A DNA stretch of 11,764 nt, from positions 1 through 11,764 of the forward strand of contig JAICPQ010000057.1 of assembly GCA_025929745.1 (NCBI GenBank). The letters are read 5' to 3'. Position 1 is the stretch's first letter. Every line of letters begins with the position of its first letter. The notes beneath the pieces were generated by a model. It saw only the letters and a list, made by a program, of their open reading frames with translations, was not told where the DNA came from and made no database searches. Positions 6,338-11,764 of the stretch are shown here, piece by piece. Origin of the DNA: Burkholderiales bacterium. Its GTDB lineage: Bacteria; Pseudomonadota; Gammaproteobacteria; Burkholderiales; SG8-39. A program made the position numbers and the translations under genes.

Positions 6338-7179
6338 GCCCGAGCGCGCAAAAGGCCGGTGGGCCGCACGAGCAGAAAAAGCATGAGGAGAAGGAGCGGC
6401 ACACCTTGCGCATAGCCTGAGGGCAGCGGCGCGTAGCGCACCGTGAGCTGCTCTGCGAAGGCGACGAGCAATCCGCCGAGGAGCGCACCTTCCACTCGCC
6501 CTACTCCGCCGATGACCAGGGCCGTGAAACCCTGGATCGCGAGCGGCACGCCCATGAGGTAGTGCGCGGAGGTGTTAGGCGCGACCAACAGCCCCGCGAG
6601 CCCGGCGGCGGCCGCGCCGCCGGCGAACGAGGCAACCGTGACGCGCCGCAGATCGATGCCCATGAGCGCCGCCGCGCGGCGGTTGAGCGCCACGGCCTCG
6701 AACGCCTTGCCCCATAGCGTTCTCTCGAAGAAAAGCCACACTGCCGCGAACACGACGAGCGTCGCGCCGATCACGAAGAGCTTGAGGTATTCGAAGCTGA
6801 CGGGCTCGGGCACCTGGTGCGGATCAGGACCGAAGCCGAGGGAGATCCCTTCGCGGAAGACAACAAGCATGCCAAGAAGCGCGAGGATCGCGGCAAGGAG
6901 CGGCGCGCCACGTTCCACCAGCGGCCGTACCGCGATGCGTTCAGTGATCCAGCCGACGAGGAGCATGAAGCCGAGGACCGCCGCCATGCCGAGCGCGTAC
7001 GGCCATTCGTACTTCGAGAGGAGGAGGAACCCGCCGAAAGCTCCGACCATCGCCCACTCGCCGACCGCGAAATTGATGACCCCGGTCGGGCGGATCATCA
7101 AGAGATATGCGAGAGCTACGAGCGCATAGATGCAGCCCGACGCGGCCGCGCTGACGGAGAGCTCTAAAAGGTCACGCAA
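6334..7179 (-). CDS. livH: Branched-chain/carboxylate ABC transporter permease LivH
   Basis: This 281-residue polytopic inner-membrane permease has the LivH marks: GCIYALVALAYLLMIRPTGV near the N-terminus, INFAVGEWAMVGAF (35-48), the coupling loop LNRRAAALMGIDLRRV (165-180), VIGGVGRVEGALLGG and LLVRPTGLL at the end. It partners LivM. The start is TTG at 7179, directly abutting the livK TGA with no gap. The codon just upstream in the same frame is that TGA, so no earlier start exists, and the next Met would remove the first membrane segment. Expression therefore probably depends on re-initiation after livK, which may lower the permease level relative to the abundant binding protein. Its stop overlaps the livM ATG. 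Confidence 0.93.
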   Translation of the reverse strand: MRDLLELSVSAAASGCIYALVALAYLLMIRPTGVINFAVGEWAMVGAFGGFLLLSKYEWPYALGMAAVLGFMLLVGWITERIAVRPLVERGAPLLAAILALLGMLVVFREGISLGFGPDPHQVPEPVSFEYLKLFVIGATLVVFAAVWLFFERTLWGKAFEAVALNRRAAALMGIDLRRVTVASFAGGAAAAGLAGLLVAPNTSAHYLMGVPLAIQGFTALVIGGVGRVEGALLGGLLVAFAEQLTVRYAPLPSGYAQGVPLLLLMLFLLVRPTGLLRARA

Positions 7180-8307
7180 TCACTTCTGGCCGACGTGGAC
7201 CACGCGGCCCTGCTTGTCCCCTTCGTACACGCGCACCACCATGCCGTTCGGGTCGAAGCCGGCGCGCTTGCCGTCCGGGAACACGTACTTCATGCCCTTC
7301 GCGCCCATTACGCCGGAGAACTCAAGAGACTGCATTGCCGCGCGAATCTTTTCCTTGTCGGTCGAGCCGGCGCGCTTGATCGCCTCGGCGACCATCTTGA
7401 TGCCGTCGTAGCCGTAACCGTGGATGTTGTAGGGCAGCTTGCCAGTGGCCTTGCGGTAGTCAGCCTCGAATTTCTTCACCTCGGGCTTTTCCGGGTCGTA
7501 CGCGTCGACGAACGTGATGCCGTTCAGGAGACCCTTCGCGACCGACATATACTGGGGCACCGACAGGTTGTAAGAAGAATGAATCGGGAACTTGAGCGCC
7601 ATCTGCCGGTACGCACGCAGGATGAGCACGTTCTCGGGGGTGAGCACGCCCGCCATGAACATCGCTTCCGGGTTGGCGGCACGAACCTTTTGCATCTGCG
7701 GCTCGGCCGTGGTGGCGCCGCGCGGCACAACTTCCTCGGCGACCACCTGGATCCCCGACTTCTCGAGACCGGCGCGGAAAAACTTCGCGAGGAGCTGGCC
7801 GAGGTCGGAGTTGTCGGTAATGAGCGCCACGCGTTTGAGCTGTTTGGATCGTGCGTGAGACAGGAGCGTCGCGATCTGGATCGAGCCGAGCGGCCCGGTC
7901 TGCCAGAAGTACGGATTCTGAAGCTGCGTGGTCAGCGTGTCGCCGGAGTTCATGGGCGTCATCTGCGGCGTCTTCGCTTCGAGCGTCACGTTCTGCTGCT
8001 GTTGCGTCGCCGGCGTCAGCGTGATGCTCAGGATGAACACCGCGCCGGCGTCGACCAGCTTGCGCGCCATCGCGGCCGAAATGTCCGGGCGACCCTGGTC
8101 GTCCTCGATGAGGAGCTCGATCTTGCGTCCCAGCACGCCGCCGGCGGCGTTGATCTCGTTCGCGCCGAACTGGATGCCCTCGAGCGTCGGCTCCGAATAC
8201 GGCTTCGCCGGGCCCACCTTGTCGGTGATAACGCCGATTTTGATGGTTTCCTGCGCAACAACCGACGCGGACACCGCGGCAAGCAGTGCCGCCAGCCACT
8301 TCCTCAT
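7180..8307 (-). CDS. livK: Periplasmic substrate-binding protein of the Liv-type ABC transporter
   Basis: This 375-residue type I periplasmic binding protein is of the leucine/isoleucine/valine (Peripla_BP_6) group. The signal peptide covers about residues 1-18 (Arg-Lys near the N-terminus, Ser-Val-Val-Ala before cleavage) and there is no lipobox. Family marks are ETIKIGVITDKVGP, GIQFGANEINAAGGVLGRKI (44-63), IELLIEDDQGRP, ARKLVD, VALITDNSDLGQ and GYGYDGIKMVAEAIKRAG. The members closest in style are annotated as branched-chain amino acid binders but often take up aromatic acids, amides or carboxylates. I cannot tell the ligand from sequence, and the two upstream catabolic-type genes argue against plain amino acids. 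The ATG is supported by the GAGGAGGGG just upstream. It is followed without a gap by livH. Confidence 0.94.
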   Translation of the reverse strand: MRKWLAALLAAVSASVVAQETIKIGVITDKVGPAKPYSEPTLEGIQFGANEINAAGGVLGRKIELLIEDDQGRPDISAAMARKLVDAGAVFILSITLTPATQQQQNVTLEAKTPQMTPMNSGDTLTTQLQNPYFWQTGPLGSIQIATLLSHARSKQLKRVALITDNSDLGQLLAKFFRAGLEKSGIQVVAEEVVPRGATTAEPQMQKVRAANPEAMFMAGVLTPENVLILRAYRQMALKFPIHSSYNLSVPQYMSVAKGLLNGITFVDAYDPEKPEVKKFEADYRKATGKLPYNIHGYGYDGIKMVAEAIKRAGSTDKEKIRAAMQSLEFSGVMGAKGMKYVFPDGKRAGFDPNGMVVRVYEGDKQGRVVHVGQK

Positions 8308-8310
8308 GAC

Positions 8311-8317
8311 CCCCTCC
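8311..8317 (-). promoter_or_regulatory. Strong Shine-Dalgarno of livK
   Basis: The minus-strand sequence GAGGAGGGG spans 8318 to 8310 and overlaps the TGA of the hydrolase gene; its GGAGGGG core is 8317-8311. The ATG follows at 8307. It is the best ribosome-binding site in the seven-gene unit, consistent with the need for excess binding protein. Confidence 0.6.
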
Positions 8318-9472
8318 TCAGTCGAGCAGATTGCGCTTCGCCATCCATCCTACACAAACTTCTACCGCCTGCTGCAGCAGCTCGGGCTGCCCCTGGTAGT
8401 AATGGGTCGCGCCCTGGACCACGCGGAACGTCTTGTCCCGACTGCCGGCAGCGTCGTGGATGATGCGCGCGTGCGGCTGCGGCACCGCGTCGTCCGCCGA
8501 GTTCTCGATCGCCAGGAGCGGGACGCTGATCGAGCGCGCGCACTTCGGCCCGTCGGCGTTCGAGTCGTCGACCGACCACTGCGAGAGCCAAGCCCTCAGT
8601 GTCGAGAAACGCCCGATGCCCACCGGCCCGGTATTCGCGGTCTCGGGTCTTCCGAGATAGCACCAGCGCGGCTTGCGATCGTTTGGATCCACCGCGGAAT
8701 CCATGAAGCGCACATCGCACATCGTGCGATACGTGACGAAGCCGCGCTCCAGCTCATCGCCCTTCAGCTTTTCCAGGGTTTCCTTTACCCATTGCGTCCG
8801 CCGACGCATCCGGCTTAACTGCGCAGAGCGAAAGCGCTCGATGAATTGCCGGGAGTAGGGCGGCTGGTTCGGGCACTTCGCGTTGTAGATGTCGAGCTCG
8901 AGATCGCGCTCGTCCGGGTTCGCTTCATCCACCACCGAAGGATCGATCCACTCCGAAAGCATGCGCGCACGTGAGAGGTGCGCAGCCTGGAAGATCATGC
9001 CGTCCGCGGGTATCAGATTCTGGATTTCCACCGGGTCGCCGGCGGGCGTCGCCGTGACGGATGGGCGTTCGGCCTGCGACTGGTAGAAAAGCGCGAGCGA
9101 GCCGCCACCCGACCAGCCGCAGAGCACGACCTTCTCGTACCCCAACTGCTCTTTCGCGCGCCGCACGTAGGCGCCGAGATCGAGGAGCACCTTCTCCATG
9201 ATGAGCGGCGTGTCGTTGCGCGCGAAGCGCGAGCCCGCGCACAGCACATGAAGTCCCGCCTTGGCGAGAGCCTGCGGCATCGGCAGGAGCTGAAGCGTGG
9301 ACGACGGATGCATGAAGACGGCGAGCGTGCGCGAGGGCTTCCCCTTTGGCACGAAACGCACGCCCTCGCAATTCACGGTGCCCTGCGAGCCGGCGAAGCC
9401 GTAGACCTCCGTGAACTTCGCCGACTCTTGGTACTGCACATGCACCCATTCGGGCGCAACTTCGAAGCTCAC
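8318..9472 (-). CDS. Alpha/beta-hydrolase fold protein
   Basis: This 384-residue protein has the marks of an alpha/beta hydrolase. A strand-turn LAVFMHPSS (50-58) carries the His-Pro of an oxyanion region. The nucleophile elbow CGWSGGGS has Ser121. A likely acid is Asp327 or Asp328 in ENSADDAVP, and the catalytic His357 lies in GATHYY. A long insert (about 140-290) forms a lid, which explains the size. It has no signal peptide, so it is cytoplasmic. The reaction could be ester, lactone or carbon-carbon bond hydrolysis; nothing visible decides. It starts with GTG in a GTGA overlap with the VOC gene and ends 10 bp before livK, so it is co-transcribed with a transporter and probably acts on the imported compound or a product of it. 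Confidence 0.88.
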   Translation of the reverse strand: MSFEVAPEWVHVQYQESAKFTEVYGFAGSQGTVNCEGVRFVPKGKPSRTLAVFMHPSSTLQLLPMPQALAKAGLHVLCAGSRFARNDTPLIMEKVLLDLGAYVRRAKEQLGYEKVVLCGWSGGGSLALFYQSQAERPSVTATPAGDPVEIQNLIPADGMIFQAAHLSRARMLSEWIDPSVVDEANPDERDLELDIYNAKCPNQPPYSRQFIERFRSAQLSRMRRRTQWVKETLEKLKGDELERGFVTYRTMCDVRFMDSAVDPNDRKPRWCYLGRPETANTGPVGIGRFSTLRAWLSQWSVDDSNADGPKCARSISVPLLAIENSADDAVPQPHARIIHDAAGSRDKTFRVVQGATHYYQGQPELLQQAVEVCVGWMAKRNLLD

Positions 9473-9993
9473 TTCTTATGCACCCAGTCGGCGTGGTGCG
9501 GGGCCTTCTTGGTCTTCGACCATTCGGCGAGCATTTCCTCGCTCACCGCGGCGAGGCGCTTTTTCATTTCCGGCGTCGTCGTGTCGACGGCGAGCTCGAG
9601 GCGGTGCCCGTTCGGGTCGAAGAAATAGATCGACTTGCAGATCGTGTGGTCCGTGGGGCCGACGACTTCGATGCCGAGCTTCTCGAGCTTGGCCTTGTAG
9701 CTCATCAGCGTTTTTTCGTCGGGCACGCGCAGCGCGAGGTGCTGCACCCAGGCCGGCGTATTGGCGTCGCGCCCCATGGGCGGCGACTCGGGTACTTCGA
9801 AGAAAGCGACATAGCTGCCATCGCCCATGCGAAAGAAGATGTGCATGTACGGCGACGCTTCGCCCGTGCTCGGCACACGGTCCTCGGCCATCGCCATCGC
9901 GTATTCGAGTCCCAGCACCTTCGTATAGAAGTCCGCGGTCTGTTTCGCGTCCTTGCAGCGGTACGCGACGTGGTGAAGGGATTTAATGTCCAT
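9469..9993 (-). CDS. VOC-superfamily metalloenzyme (glyoxalase/extradiol dioxygenase-like)
   Basis: This 174-residue, two-module vicinal-oxygen-chelate protein begins LHHVAYRCKD, followed by ADFYTKVLGLEY. The second module has VQHLALRVPD, then YFFDPNGHRLELAV. Candidate metal ligands are His8, Glu66 (AFFEVPE), His85 and Glu133, the His/Glu/His/Glu set of glyoxalase I-type enzymes. If Glu66 is not used, the set is the 2-His-1-carboxylate of extradiol dioxygenases and related proteins. The last 40 residues are a charged helical extension beyond the fold. It is the first gene of the seven-gene unit, coupled to the hydrolase by GTGA. The ATG at 9993 has no Shine-Dalgarno sequence but sits seven bases after a GATAAT. 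Lyase, isomerase or ring-cleavage activity are all possible. Confidence 0.88.
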   Translation of the reverse strand: MDIKSLHHVAYRCKDAKQTADFYTKVLGLEYAMAMAEDRVPSTGEASPYMHIFFRMGDGSYVAFFEVPESPPMGRDANTPAWVQHLALRVPDEKTLMSYKAKLEKLGIEVVGPTDHTICKSIYFFDPNGHRLELAVDTTTPEMKKRLAAVSEEMLAEWSKTKKAPHHADWVHKK

Positions 9994-10000
9994 AATGGGG

Positions 10001-10030
10001 ATTATCTTCCCAAGGAGAATGCATGGACAA
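10001..10030 (-). promoter_or_regulatory. Candidate leftward promoter of the VOC-hydrolase-liv unit
   Basis: On the minus strand, TTGTCC (10030-10025) and GATAAT (10006-10001, 5/6 match to the -10 consensus) are 18 bp apart. The -10 ends seven bases before the ATG at 9993, so the mRNA would start at or next to the start codon. The -35 lies over the first codons of the divergent decarboxylase-family gene, and the -10 is beside that gene's ribosome-binding site. Rightward and leftward expression therefore share the same few bases. Confidence 0.5.
10012..10017 (+). promoter_or_regulatory. Shine-Dalgarno of the carboxymuconolactone decarboxylase-family gene
   Basis: AAGGAG lies five bases before the ATG at 10023 and fixes the start. 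The rightward promoter must lie inside the 5' end of the VOC gene. CATAAT at 9991-9996 is a possible -10, but no convincing -35 accompanies it. Confidence 0.6.
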
Positions 10031-10409
10031 GCGCGAGCACAAGCAACGCTATGACGCCGGCCTGAAGACGCGGCGCGAGGTTCTCGGACCCGCTTATGTC
10101 GACAAGGCGATGGCGGGCGTCGACGAGTTCAGCCAGGAGTTCGTCGAGCTTCTCAACACCTATTGCTGGAACGACATCTGGAACCGGCCCGGCCTTCCGC
10201 GCAAGACAAGATCCATTTTGAACCTGGGCATGCTGTGCGCGCTCGGCAAGGAGCACGAGCTGAAGCTCCACATCCGCGGCGCGATCAACAACGGCCTGAC
10301 GAAGGAAGAGATCAAGGAAGTGTTTCTCCAGGTCGCCATCTATTGCGGCGTGCCGGCCGCGGTGGTCGCGTTCCGTTGCGCGAAGGAAGTGTTCCAATCC
10401 GAAAAGTAG
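10023..10409 (+). CDS. Carboxymuconolactone decarboxylase-family protein (PcaC-like)
   Basis: This 128-residue, all-helical protein has the length of PcaC. Family marks are LGPAYVDKAM (21-30), LLNTYCWNDIWNRPGL (43-58), LPRKTRSILNLGMLCALG (58-75), ELKLHIRGAINNGLTKEEIK (79-98) and VAIYCGVPAA (104-113), with the conserved His83. It lacks the CxxC of AhpD-type peroxidase relatives, so it fits the decarboxylase branch. PcaC converts gamma-carboxymuconolactone to a beta-ketoadipate enol-lactone in protocatechuate breakdown. No other pca genes are visible, so a related decarboxylation, or a lactone or other small-acid reaction, is equally possible. It is divergent from the VOC gene across 29 bp and followed by an overlapping oxidoreductase gene, which suggests a two-gene unit. 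Confidence 0.88.
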   Translation: MDKREHKQRYDAGLKTRREVLGPAYVDKAMAGVDEFSQEFVELLNTYCWNDIWNRPGLPRKTRSILNLGMLCALGKEHELKLHIRGAINNGLTKEEIKEVFLQVAIYCGVPAAVVAFRCAKEVFQSEK

Positions 10410-11245
10410 CATTCATCGGCCTGGGCGTCATGGGGAAGCTCATGGCGGCGCGGCTGGACAAGGTATATGCCGTGCGATCGTACGATCTCAACGGCAAAGG
10501 CAGCTGCCAGTCGGCGCGCGAAGCGGCCTGGGGCGCCGACGCGCTGATCACCATGCTGCCGGACGGCGACGCAGTGCGCGATGCGGTGCTCGACGCCCTG
10601 CCCTCGCTCAGGCCGGGAGCGGTCGTCGTCGACATGAGCTCGTCCGACCCCGCCGCGACGCTCGCTCTCGGACGCGCGCTGCGCGCGCGGAGGGTCGACA
10701 TGGTCGATGCCCCGGTCTCCGGCGCGCGCTTCAAAGCCAAGGACGGCACGCTCGCCATCATGGTGGGCGGCGAGAAGAGAACCCTAAGGCGCGTGATGCC
10801 GCTCCTGCAGAGGCTCGGCACCGAGATCTTCCACGTCGGCGGGCTTGGTGCGGGACACGCGGTGAAAGCGCTCAACAACTATCTTGGCGCCGCCGGCACG
10901 CTGGCGGGATTCGAGGCGCTCCTCATCGCGCAGAAGTTTGGACTGCATCCGAAGCCGATGATCGCCGCGATCAACGCCTCGACCGGCCGCAACAGCACCA
11001 CGGCGCGCAAGATCCCGCAGGACGTACTCACCGGCCGCTTCGCCTCGGGGTTCAAGCTCGCGCTGATGACGAAGGACGTCGCAATCGCCGGGGACCTCGC
11101 TAAGGCGCTAAGAGTGAACACGCCCTATTTGAGGGAAACCTTGAAGCACTGGCGCGCAGCGCAGAAGCAGCTGCCGCGCAATGCGGATCACACCGAGATC
11201 TACAAATACCAGAAAAGGGCTCTGACCTCTTCTAGGCGCCGATGA
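10376..11245 (+). CDS. NAD(P)-dependent beta-hydroxyacid dehydrogenase-family oxidoreductase (3-hydroxyisobutyrate dehydrogenase-like)
   Basis: Counting from the TTG at 10376 gives 289 residues. The N-terminal Rossmann domain has VAFIGLGVMG (11-20) and a strand ending SYDLN, whose Asp37 suggests NAD rather than NADP. ITMLPDGDAV (58-67) and VVVDMSSSDP follow. DAPVSGARF (111-119), then GHAVKALNN (160-168) with catalytic Lys164 and Asn168, are the class marks; a C-terminal helical domain completes it. The nucleotide domain is about 20 residues shorter than usual between beta2 and ITMLP. The start is uncertain: no ATG or GTG precedes the Rossmann strand. TTG 10376 is conservative. An ATC at 10397, eight bases after AAGGAA, would give the family-typical start (I/M)RKVAFIGLG; ATG 10430 would destroy the nucleotide-binding loop. 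It overlaps the preceding gene and, tail to tail, the crotonase gene. The substrate is unknown. Confidence 0.85.
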   Translation: MREGSVPIRKVAFIGLGVMGKLMAARLDKVYAVRSYDLNGKGSCQSAREAAWGADALITMLPDGDAVRDAVLDALPSLRPGAVVVDMSSSDPAATLALGRALRARRVDMVDAPVSGARFKAKDGTLAIMVGGEKRTLRRVMPLLQRLGTEIFHVGGLGAGHAVKALNNYLGAAGTLAGFEALLIAQKFGLHPKPMIAAINASTGRNSTTARKIPQDVLTGRFASGFKLALMTKDVAIAGDLAKALRVNTPYLRETLKHWRAAQKQLPRNADHTEIYKYQKRALTSSRRR

Positions 11246-11764
11246 AGCGGGGCTTGCGCTTCTCCATGAAGGCGGCCTGGCCTTCTTTGTAGTCCTGGCT
11301 CTTGAAGCAGGCTTCGACCGCGCGCTCGGTGGCGCCGACGTCGCGGTTCTCGGGGTCCTTGAGGACTTCGCCGACGACGAGCTTGGCGCACTTAACGGTG
11401 AGCGGCGCGTTCTCCACGATGGTCCTCGCCATCTCGCCCACGACGGTCTCGAGCTGCTCGTCGGCGACGACGCGGTTGACGAGGCCCATGATCCGCGCCT
11501 CCTCGGCGTCGAACTGCCGCGCCGTATAAAAGATCTCCTTGGCGAAGGCGGGGCCGACGAGATCGACGAGGCGGCGGATGCCCTCGTAGGCGTAGCCGAG
11601 GCCGAGCTTTGCCGCCGGCACGCCGAAGCGCGAGGAGGCGCCGCAGATCCGCAGGTCGCAGCAGAGCGCGATCGCGAGCCCGCCGCCGATGCAGTAGCCG
11701 CGGATCATCGCGATCGTCGGCTTCGGGAAGCGCACGAGCCGCGCCGAGGTCGCCGCCGTCGTCG
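11232..11764 (-). CDS. Enoyl-CoA hydratase/isomerase (crotonase) family protein, N-terminus beyond the window (partial)
   Basis: The visible 176 residues are the C-terminal two-thirds of a crotonase-fold protein; the frame stays open to position 11764. PKPTIAMIRGYCIGGGLAIA carries the second oxyanion-hole Gly region. CCDLRICGASSRFGVPAAKL and LGLGYAYEGIRRLVDLVG follow, then the trimerisation helices and a C-terminal helix ending KRKPRFIGA. By alignment with rat mitochondrial enoyl-CoA hydratase, Glu144 (in GGCELA) is Ala and Glu164 (in PEIL) is Ala. Simple hydratase activity is therefore unlikely, and an isomerase, decarboxylase, hydrolase or other crotonase reaction fits better. A GTG at 11735 is internal and is not taken as the start. 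Its stop overlaps the convergent oxidoreductase by 14 bp. A link to the neighbouring catabolic genes is suggested by position only. Confidence 0.9.
   Translation of the reverse strand, partial: TTAATSARLVRFPKPTIAMIRGYCIGGGLAIALCCDLRICGASSRFGVPAAKLGLGYAYEGIRRLVDLVGPAFAKEIFYTARQFDAEEARIMGLVNRVVADEQLETVVGEMARTIVENAPLTVKCAKLVVGEVLKDPENRDVGATERAVEACFKSQDYKEGQAAFMEKRKPRFIGA

Noticed and set aside
5436..6488. Open frame of 350 codons on the minus strand over livM/livH
   Set aside because: It is an alternative frame of two well-defined permeases; the product is Arg/Pro/His-rich with no membrane segments or domain.
7195..8463. Open frame of 422 codons on the plus strand opposite livK
   Set aside because: It is antisense to a clear periplasmic binding protein, is rich in His/Arg/Leu as expected of a GC-rich shadow, and matches no family.
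10163..10375. N-terminal extension of the oxidoreductase to an ATG at 10163
   Set aside because: The added residues are an out-of-frame reading of the CMD gene and do not resemble the oxidoreductase family.
11232..11735. Crotonase gene starting at the GTG at 11735
   Set aside because: The frame stays open to the window edge with family-like residues (TSARLVRFPKP), and the N-terminal third of the fold is missing, so the true start lies outside.
1..11764. CRISPR arrays, tRNA/rRNA genes, insertion sequences, integrase or phage genes
   Set aside because: I saw no regularly spaced repeats, RNA gene signatures, transposase/integrase motifs or terminal inverted repeats by reading the window and its frames.

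Overview
The window is GC-rich, with dense gene packing, GC-rich third codon positions, many 4-bp ATGA/GTGA stop-start overlaps and no rRNA, tRNA, insertion sequence or CRISPR array. The protein families (ChrB, a LivKHMGF transporter set, a PcaC-like decarboxylase, an HIBADH-like oxidoreductase, a crotonase) and the style of the -10 elements suggest a betaproteobacterium of the Burkholderiales type. That assignment rests on gene content and style only, not on a marker gene.

Layout. (1) Positions 1-1120, minus strand: a secreted protein of unknown function, translationally coupled to an Fe/Mn superoxide dismutase-like protein that runs off the left edge. (2) 1121-1311: a divergent intergenic region with direct and inverted repeats and a candidate chrB promoter. 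(3) 1312-3796, plus strand: chrB (chromate-responsive regulator family), a ChrR/YieF-like NAD(P)H:FMN reductase and a predicted outer-membrane beta-barrel protein. Each has a -10-like hexamer 7-8 nt before its start codon and no clear Shine-Dalgarno sequence, which suggests leaderless mRNAs. (4) 3799-3981: what looks like the C-terminal remnant of another outer-membrane barrel gene. (5) 9993 down to 3990, minus strand: one compact seven-gene unit, in transcription order a VOC metalloenzyme, an alpha/beta hydrolase, then livK-livH-livM-livG-livF. (6) 10023-11245, plus strand, divergent from (5) across only 29 bp: a carboxymuconolactone decarboxylase-family protein and a beta-hydroxyacid dehydrogenase-family oxidoreductase. 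(7) 11232-11764, minus strand: the C-terminal part of a crotonase-fold (enoyl-CoA hydratase/isomerase) protein, overlapping the oxidoreductase tail to tail.

How they may work together. Blocks 5-7 look like an uptake-and-catabolism locus. The periplasmic LivK-type protein and its ABC transporter probably import a carboxylic or aromatic-derived acid rather than, or as well as, branched-chain amino acids. The co-transcribed VOC enzyme and hydrolase, and the divergent decarboxylase-family and dehydrogenase-family enzymes, would process it. The substrate cannot be read from the sequence. Block 3 pairs a chromate-sensing regulator family with a putative chromate/quinone reductase, but no ChrA efflux pump is in view. 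The best candidates for something not well described are this mixed transport/catabolic divergon, the SOD-like protein lacking the usual second-shell Tyr and Gln, the crotonase lacking both catalytic glutamates, and the repeated leaderless-start arrangement.
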